DNA of 64,000 nucleotides from Hermetia illucens (lineage: Eukaryota; Arthropoda; Insecta; Diptera; Stratiomyidae), in NCBI RefSeq assembly GCF_905115235.1, contig NC_051851.1, positions 66,461,559 through 66,525,558 on the forward strand, given 5' to 3'. This document shows positions 58,401 through 64,000 of this stretch, one piece after another. Position 1 is the first letter of the stretch; every line of letters begins with the position of its first letter. A model generated the notes under the pieces. It did not search any database. It was not told where the DNA came from and saw only the letters and a program-made list of their open reading frames with translations. Both the position numbers and the translations under genes were made by a program.

Positions 58401-61400
58401 TTCAAATGTTTTATAATGGAAACTATATCTAGCGCCTACCTCAATAAAATTCCCACCATTTATTTTGGCATTCTAATCTAATCAGTTGAAAACGCTTTAA
58501 AAGGTAGATAGTAGCAGGGAAACAAAATTTACTAAAATGATAAAATGTTGGGAAAATCTTCTTATTGTGTTTATTATTATCTGTCGCTTGTCGGGCAGGG
58601 ACTTTCCTGCCTCAACAGTGAGTCAATATGGTTGGATGAGCAAACTCTAAGCTTTCTAAACTACCTGCAATATTAATAATATATATATTTTTAGAAAACT
58701 AATTCAAAGTTAATCTTGAACCTATTCTTATCTTAACCCGACAGCCTTGTCACGGATTTAGCGAATTATTAGCTTTTCAGTTTAGCTATGTTCGGTATTA
58801 CCGTTAAGTCTCTTAAATTTAAATTAAACCGGGGTTTGCCCCCTAAGTAGAGCATTGCACGTCAACCACACTTACGCGCCATAGGTGTAGGTTATCCCCG
58901 GGCTATTTTCACGTGGTATTCCCAATAAATATTATATATAGTTAAACCATTTTGTACATTCTGTTTGCTTGTAACGATAATATTCAAATATTCGCATTTT
59001 TAACCAGCTGAACTTGATGTCAGATATGGTCACTCACAACTAGGTTATTAAGGCACCTACTCACCTTCTCAGCTAGGAAAAAAATAACGAATAATTAGAT
59101 AGTTAATATTGTTAATCCAACACTAGAACATCACAATAGAGTATCTAGGAGACAAATTTCACCTGCGTTATTCCCGGCTTACCATGGGATGATCAAAGAG
59201 AAAAATGCTGATGCTACTGGATAAAGAATTAAAAGGAAACTGTTTGAATATTCTAAGTTGAAATAAAGTAAGGTGACGGGACTCTGGATTATTTCCTGAG
59301 GAGTACTATTGTACTCCAAAAAACCTCTGAAGTTTGGAGCCCACTGCTTTGCACAGAATTTTCACTGCTGTATTCTGTTGCAACAATTACAATGTCATAC
59401 AGGAGCGTTATTAATGGGGCTTGTCAAGAAAACAAAGGTTGTCTCAACAAAATAATTATTTCACCTGAACAAATTCCATAATATGCTGATGCGAATTTAC
59501 TATTGCTACTACATTTATAAGAAAATCAACGAGAGAAAGAAGAAAATAAGTAACTTCTAACTAAAAAGAATGTGTTCGGTTTGAAGTCATCGCAGAAACT
59601 AGTGACCAAGAATCGATGGGCAGTACTCGCCCAAACCCACTTCTTCACCGTCCGACTGAAGTCTCGCCTGAACTTCGGGGCGAATTCCAAAGATCATAAA
59701 TAGAATTTTCCTTTGCATACGTATTCCCAGACTCTATGGATCTCCAATGATGAGATTAGGTCTCGACTATCTGCTGATATGTCGCTTCTGCAACTGCAAT
59801 CACTTGTGTGACCGATTGCGCGGTCAGAAGGTTCGCTTTCGCGTTATTGATTTGAGTGACCAAAGAGATCCACCACGGAACAGTCGTCTAAAACGACGAC
59901 TGAACGACTCACTATATTTTTATAATTTGTAAAAACGTATTAAGCTACTAAGTCATTGGCACAGTAGATCTACTATAGGCAGTACCCTTACTAAAATGAC
60001 CCCACTTGCGAATGTCATCAGAGACGCTAAACAAGGAAAATGCATAATCTTCTACAAATCGTATTGGTAAGAGAGAGATCGGTGAGTTTTTGATATTCTG
60101 GTACTACGGCGTGCTCACCCATATAGCAAAAAGGTTGTTTCACGTATTCACTTATCCATAAGCAAAAACTTGCCAATCTCACCAATACATTGGCAAGTCC
60201 GGGCGGTATGTCAAAAACGGCTGATCGGATTTTCGTTACATCTCGCTCATGCTCAAGGGCAAAACAATTTGAAATCGTGTGTTCTCGCACTGATTTCCCC
60301 CCTTGAGGGGCAAGGGGGAGTGTGGTAGCTGTCTAGTATCTAACTGTGGTCATTGGGAAGTTTTTCAGTCAGAAAGGTTAAAAATCAAAGACACATATGT
60401 AGGTACAAATTGCAAAAAGTAAAACGTTGTTTTAAAAGTCAAAGATACATATATGGGTACAAATTTTAAAAGATAAAAAGTGCACATACAGGTAGAGACG
60501 ATGATCTTATGATTAGTTAATGGGTGGTGCGGTCCCTATATTTGTCAGCAAGTTTTTTAATTAGTATCAATGCACAGCTCCCTCATCTGTGTTCATGAAT
60601 TTTGTCGCATCCTTACGCAATATTTCAAAGCTCTCCCATGCGTCCAAGTTGTGCGACTTATTCACTTATTGTACCAGCTCCATATGTTGCCTCGTCACAG
60701 AATGGTCCACCTCGATGACGTACATAGCTACCGATGTTCGCACCATGTTTGTTCCTCGTCTTTCCCCCTTGTCTACTTCCTTTATGTGTTCTTGGAACCT
60801 CGTCGTGATGAGGCGTTTTGTTTGGCCAATGTAGAACATCTCCCAATCATTGCAGTTGATTTTGTATATTCCACTTTTCTCTTCTTCGGTTAATGGGTCC
60901 TTTTGGCTTGCTAATCGTCTTTTAAGTGTTGCGTCTCTACTGGATCCGACCACTTTTATATTATATTTTCCTAGAAAAGATTTAATTCTGTAAAAGTATT
61001 TGGACAATGGTATGCTAATCCATTTTGTTTCGACTAGAATGCTTGCTTGTTCGGAGAATGTTGAGTGTTGGTTCTTCCATATCTCGTTTTGCTTTTTCTT
61101 GATCAATTTTCGTATTGTTTCCGCGGTGTAACCGCTCTTGACTGCTGTATCAAGTAGTACATCCTTTCTTTATAGAAACCTTCCTTGTTTAAGGAATATG
61201 TGCAGAGCGGTGAACCATTGAATTCTAGGCAGCGATATTTTGTGTTAGGGTATGAGCCGAAGTTCTTGTTATCGTTCTTTGAGTCGCCGTTGGTTTTCTA
61301 TATACCTCAAATTCAAGCTTTCCACTGCTGTTCGTTATTCGTAGGCCCAAAAATGGTAGAGATTCGTATTCTTCCTTTTCCATTGTATGAATGTATGGAT

Positions 61401-62818
61401 CTACGGGTGTATCTTGTTAATTTCTGTTAACGTGTTGTCGACCTTGTCCTTTTCCACTATGGCAAATATATCATCGACATATCTGAACGAAATTCTCAGG
61501 ATTATCCCGTTTTCTTCAATAACTGATTCTGCATATGCTATAAACATTTCCGTCGCCAGTGGTGACATTGGGTTGCCCATCAAGACTCCTGCTGTTGTTT
61601 TGTAGAATTTCTTACGGAATGTAAAATAATTTTCGCGCACACATAGTGACGTCAATTTTGTGTATGTTTTCACTTTTGCCCTCTACTCTACTGTCTTATT
61701 CAGTTTATTGAGCCAAACTTCTAGTTGGTAAATAGCTTATTTAATCCGTGTGTTTGAGAACAGAGGTTTTACGTCTTTTTTATCCATGTTAATATATCCC
61801 ACTCCCTGTGTGCGTGGGATTTCATAGTTCCTATCTGTCCACCAAGTTTCGTTCGGATCGGTTAAGCCGTTTTGGAGAAAAGTGCATGTGAAAGACAGAC
61901 GGATGATATTGAAATTCATAATCTTCAATTTTCAAAGAAGCAACAACTTTGACGTATTATAACTTTGTTAGTAATATTGCGATTTCCACCAAACTTGGTA
62001 AGATGCTCCACATTATAGCCTACATCACTGAAAAATTTCGTGGGACTAGGATAAATTTAAGGGGGGGGGGGGGGGGGCGGTTTCCAGCCAATTATAAAAA
62101 ATTATAGTAATATACTATTATTAACTTTATTTGAACAGATATCGGCATGGAAGGTATTTCGAAGCCCAGGGACTATATAATGGCAGCCTCCTGATTTTTT
62201 TCAGATTTTTCGGTTTGGCAGTTTCTGAGAATGGCCCGCTTAAAGAAATGGTAATGAGTAATAGCAGCATTGGAAAAAACAGATTTTTTAAAAAACAAGA
62301 CGTGATATGGCAAAACGGAATTCATTTTTGGATTCAGTACATCAAAAACCATATAAATCAGTTAAAATTGTTAAAACAGTTTTTCAATATCCGTGTTACG
62401 ATTGCATCTGTACATGAAAATTGCAGTATTCCCCTTAAAACAACCATTATGTACGAATAAAAGTTTATCAAACGCTATACCCTAGATAATCTACTCTGTA
62501 TTTTAAATTCCAAATTTCAAGTAATTTATAATGTACACACTTCAATAAACATTGACGGATAGATACAATAGCTTGTATTCAACATATTAATTTAACTCAC
62601 TTCTCATTTTCAAATTCCTTCGTTTTCTCCTGCAGGTCATAGGCAAAAGCTTTCTTGAGTAGCATCCAATAATTAGTTCCAATGAGTGGGTACGGCTTGA
62701 CAAACTTGATGCCGCGTTTCTCGAAGTAGTCATAATGTTTCGATGCAATTTTAATCAAACACCAAACAATAACAGTAAGAGCAAATACAAAAAACAACAT
62801 ATTGACAAAAATCTTCAA
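52300..62818 (-). CDS. Cytochrome P450, CYP9 family-like (three exons, 526 codons)
   Basis: A microsomal haem-thiolate monooxygenase that would receive electrons from NADPH-P450 reductase; CYP9 enzymes often oxidise plant toxins, drugs or insecticides, but the substrate cannot be read here. Exons 62818-62601, 53724-52532 and 52469-52300 join in phase (218 + 1193 + 170 = 1581 nt). Residues about 3-24 form the ER signal anchor, KPYPLIG is at 41-47, the helix-I oxygen-binding motif AGFET at 324-328, the helix-K ExxR at 384-387, PERF at 443-446, and the haem loop FGIGPRNCIG at 462-471 with Cys469. DPEIIKQITVKDFDHF and the length are typical of CYP9. All key residues are intact, so it looks functional. 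Intron 1 is about 8.9 kb and intron 2 is 62 bp. Confidence 0.92.
52532..53724 (-). CDS. P450 exon 2 (main catalytic part)
   Basis: Acceptor TATTTTCAG|A at 53725/53724; continues IFGLYDFQTPVVVL. Donor ATTG|GTTAGT at 52532/52531 splits Gly471 of the haem loop. Confidence 0.93.
53725..56920. other. Intron 1 of the P450, distal part: no feature seen
   Basis: Mixed-composition intronic sequence. Small ORFs on the plus strand show no motif. A short imperfect hairpin (AACCCCCA ... TGGGGGTT) lies near 55925-55954. Confidence 0.5.
56923..56928 (-). promoter_or_regulatory. AATAAA just after the intronic ORF stop
   Basis: AATAAA starts three bases after the TAA stop codon of the 192-codon ORF. Suggestive of a compact 3' end, but AATAAA is common in AT-rich DNA. 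Confidence 0.35.
56931..57509 (-). CDS. Hypothetical 192-residue protein within P450 intron 1
   Basis: The longest non-transposon ORF besides the P450. It starts MFFNEFQNYFSYYLCDCKEQ, has one hydrophobic stretch (GALLWIWILTIILGSM, residues about 33-48) and ends in KEYAHIPETNQPR and a Ser/Gln-rich tail. I recognise no family. For it being real: isolated length, a TATATAG on the minus strand at about 57597-57590 some 80 nt upstream, AATAAA after the stop, base composition less AT-rich than the surrounding intron. Against: an overlapping frame (57050-57238) is also open and reads plausibly protein-like, so this may be a decayed or spliced gene read in the wrong frame. Confidence 0.35.
   Translation of the reverse strand: MFFNEFQNYFSYYLCDCKEQADNPPIVTFKRGALLWIWILTIILGSMSNELHRTIETFATTWKLFVMRYTLLKSLLSMASFASLTNSQLSLVTYQFLGILLDTGIWARHAHRHSQWSTLSVYRFSRSSLQDDIILLHSGQECPAYIPLGLEKVSILKNLATIVKEYAHIPETNQPRSCASGQSQSEALLMLE
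57610..60290. other. Intron 1 of the P450, middle part: no feature seen
   Basis: Short ORFs only, e.g. plus 59747-59932 and minus 60027-60290, with no recognised domain. AT-rich. Confidence 0.45.
60300..61815 (-). mobile_element. Penelope-like retroelement fossil (RT plus GIY-YIG)
   Basis: Minus strand, same direction as the host P450 gene, within its first intron. An N-terminal block shows the RT palm (GVLMGNPMSPLATEMFIAY and FRYVDDIFAIV), and a downstream block shows a GIY-YIG endonuclease (GIYKINCNDWEMFYIGQTKR, then TRFQEHIKEVDKG). This pairing defines Penelope-like elements. It is broken, 5'-truncated where it meets a DR1 repeat at about 61815, and of moderate age judging from readable motifs. 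The 3' boundary near 60300 is approximate. Confidence 0.82.
61816..62245 (+). repeat. DR1 dispersed repeat, long copy with G17 run
   Basis: Order: CACCAAGTTTCG, GTGAAAGACAGACGGATG, CAACTTTGACGTATTATAAC, CACCAAACTTGGTAAGATG, GGATAAATTTAA then G17 (62061-62077), ATACTATTATTAACTTTATT, GAACAGATATCGGCATGG, TTTTTTCAGATTTTTCGG. It separates P450 exon 1 from the Penelope-like fossil. Confidence 0.75.
62601..62818 (-). CDS. P450 exon 1 (signal anchor)
   Basis: ATG at 62818. Encodes a hydrophobic anchor (NMLFFVFALTVIVWCLI) and the KHYDYFEKRGIKFVKPYPLIG hinge. Donor AA|GTGAGT at 62601/62600 leaves phase 2, completed by the first base of exon 2 to give Lys73. Confidence 0.9.
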
Positions 62819-62950
62819 GTTTAGGGTTTGAATCTTCCAATATCACACTTCCACTTAAAAACTTTTTGCATTCAGTTACGAATGTATTGACCACTGGAAT
62901 GAATGTTCCTAACTAAGCTTATTTTGTAGAATATGGTGCTTGTTTATATA

Positions 62951-62960
62951 AGATTTTATA
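62951..62960 (-). promoter_or_regulatory. Possible TATA box of the P450 gene
   Basis: TATAAAATCT on the minus strand, about 130 nt upstream of the ATG at 62818. Position is plausible for a short 5' UTR, but no clear initiator was found and the region is AT-rich. Confidence 0.35.
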
Positions 62961-62999
62961 CTCTTGTTAAGTGAGATAACAAACAGTAAACATTGGATA

Positions 63000-64000
63000 G
63001 AATATATTCGTTATCACCTTTGCAGAGCGAGCTTTTGATTTAACTATCTTTGCTCTGAGGTTATGAACTGAGATACCAAGCGGAGACACCGATTTTTCCT
63101 TGACATATCAATAATTATTATTATTCCTTGCATATATGTACATAGGTATGTTGTGTATGTTCAAACTTTACTGAGTTTGTTGGTGGTTCAGCTGAGTTGA
63201 AGTGTGTTGTCTTCACTTCTTCAATACAACCATGCTCCGATTAGACTTCTTTTACCGGACAAGACAATAATCCATTATATGATACTAGCTTTAAATTTTT
63301 CCCACTAGAAATTTGGAAAAATATTTTTGAAATTGTTATAAGTAAAACGAAAATCTGTATACCAAATTTTAATGCGTGACTAATGAAATTATTAAAATTA
63401 ATCAAAATATCCGAACTTCGTTGCTAGAATAGATTATTAGTAATCAGTTTACAATTTCCGCATATTATGATAATTCACACTAAGAAAGCATTTCGCTTTC
63501 GTAAATTTTACACATGGATAGATTGCTTTCCCGTGGCCAAAAAAAGGATCACGATTTATGGGCAACGAACCAACTGGGCCAGCACACGGGCAACATCATG
63601 GGGTATTTCACAGCGTGCTTCTACATCGAAGCTACGATCAGGGTATGGTGATAATAGTTTTGAATATTCGTGAGGGCCGAAGTTATGGGTTGAATAATGG
63701 GAATATTTGAGGAACGACACCACCTTCTCGTCTAGGAGTCCTCTTCCAATAGCAAGAAAGAATCAAACATTTGGAATTATACGCAAATGAAGACATCTAG
63801 TGATATGCTATAGATAATGTTACATTGTACATAAACTCAGTTGGAATTATGTGTTTTGCTTTTGGGATACCGTCGTAAACATTTCAACTTGTGGAGGAAA
63901 CTTAATGATATGACACTTTAGGGTGGACACAATAATCTGAATGCTTTTCATGATTGAAAAGTGGTTGTCAGTTAATTGGAATTGGACTTCCCTCTAATTT
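63000..64000. other. Upstream of the P450 gene: no gene seen
   Basis: A 68-codon plus ORF (63467-63673) has no recognised motif. The region likely holds regulatory DNA for the minus-strand P450, but no specific site can be supported. Confidence 0.4.

Noticed and set aside
1-64000. CRISPR arrays, rRNA genes, prokaryotic operons
   Set aside because: No regularly spaced repeats, rRNA cores or tightly packed same-strand genes were found; the DNA is clearly eukaryotic nuclear.

Overview
This window reads as repeat-rich nuclear DNA from an insect, most likely a fly (Diptera). The grounds are intron-containing genes with GT-AG splice sites and AATAAA signals, a CYP9-type cytochrome P450, eukaryotic tRNA-Ala genes with no encoded CCA, an irritans-type mariner, and R1-, LOA-, jockey- and RTE-type LINEs typical of dipteran genomes. 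I cannot fix the species from sequence alone. There is no operon structure and no rRNA or CRISPR array.

Host genes are few. The clearest is a complete CYP9-like P450 on the minus strand. It has three exons (62818-62601, 53724-52532, 52469-52300) whose splice phases fit, giving 526 codons. Its first intron is about 8.9 kb and contains an unidentified 192-codon ORF with its own possible TATA and AATAAA (56931-57509, minus) and a Penelope-like fossil (60300-61815, minus). Six intact tRNA-Ala(AGC) genes and one broken copy lie at 16.5-16.9 kb (two, minus), 26.3 kb, 30.0-30.35 kb (one plus the broken copy) and 37.6-37.9 kb (two). The last two pairs sit inside a duplicated block (about 29110-30690 and 36070-38350).

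Most of the rest is transposon debris. 0-1 kb: LOA-like LINE tail. 2.4-2.8 kb: possible AP-endonuclease-like scrap. 3-4.5 kb: decayed RTE-like LINE. 4.6-8 kb: nearly intact RTE/BovB-like LINE ('LINE-A'). 8-9.5 kb: R1-like fragment. 11.7-12.45 kb: deleted mariner. 12.5-15.7 kb: R1-like, then LOA-like fragments. 18.4-25.9 kb: three copies of a second RTE-like family ('LINE-C', 3' end GTTGTTGCGCCGTTGATGATG). 27-32.4 kb: dispersed repeats and a jockey-like fragment. 33-33.9 kb: a TTAA-flanked MITE. 34.2-36 kb: LINE-C nested in LINE-A. 40.5-46.3 kb: two R1-like fragments. 46.7-50.4 kb: a second MITE copy and an internally deleted LINE-C with target-site duplications. 50.4-52.3 kb: AT-rich DNA with a TTAA palindrome.

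A non-coding dispersed repeat ('DR1' here) recurs at least eight times on both strands and carries a poly-G tract of very variable length at one fixed position. I found no convincing new multi-gene system. The most interesting items are the tRNA block with an apparently homogenised core, the DR1 poly-G tract, the TTAA MITE families, and the unknown intronic ORF.
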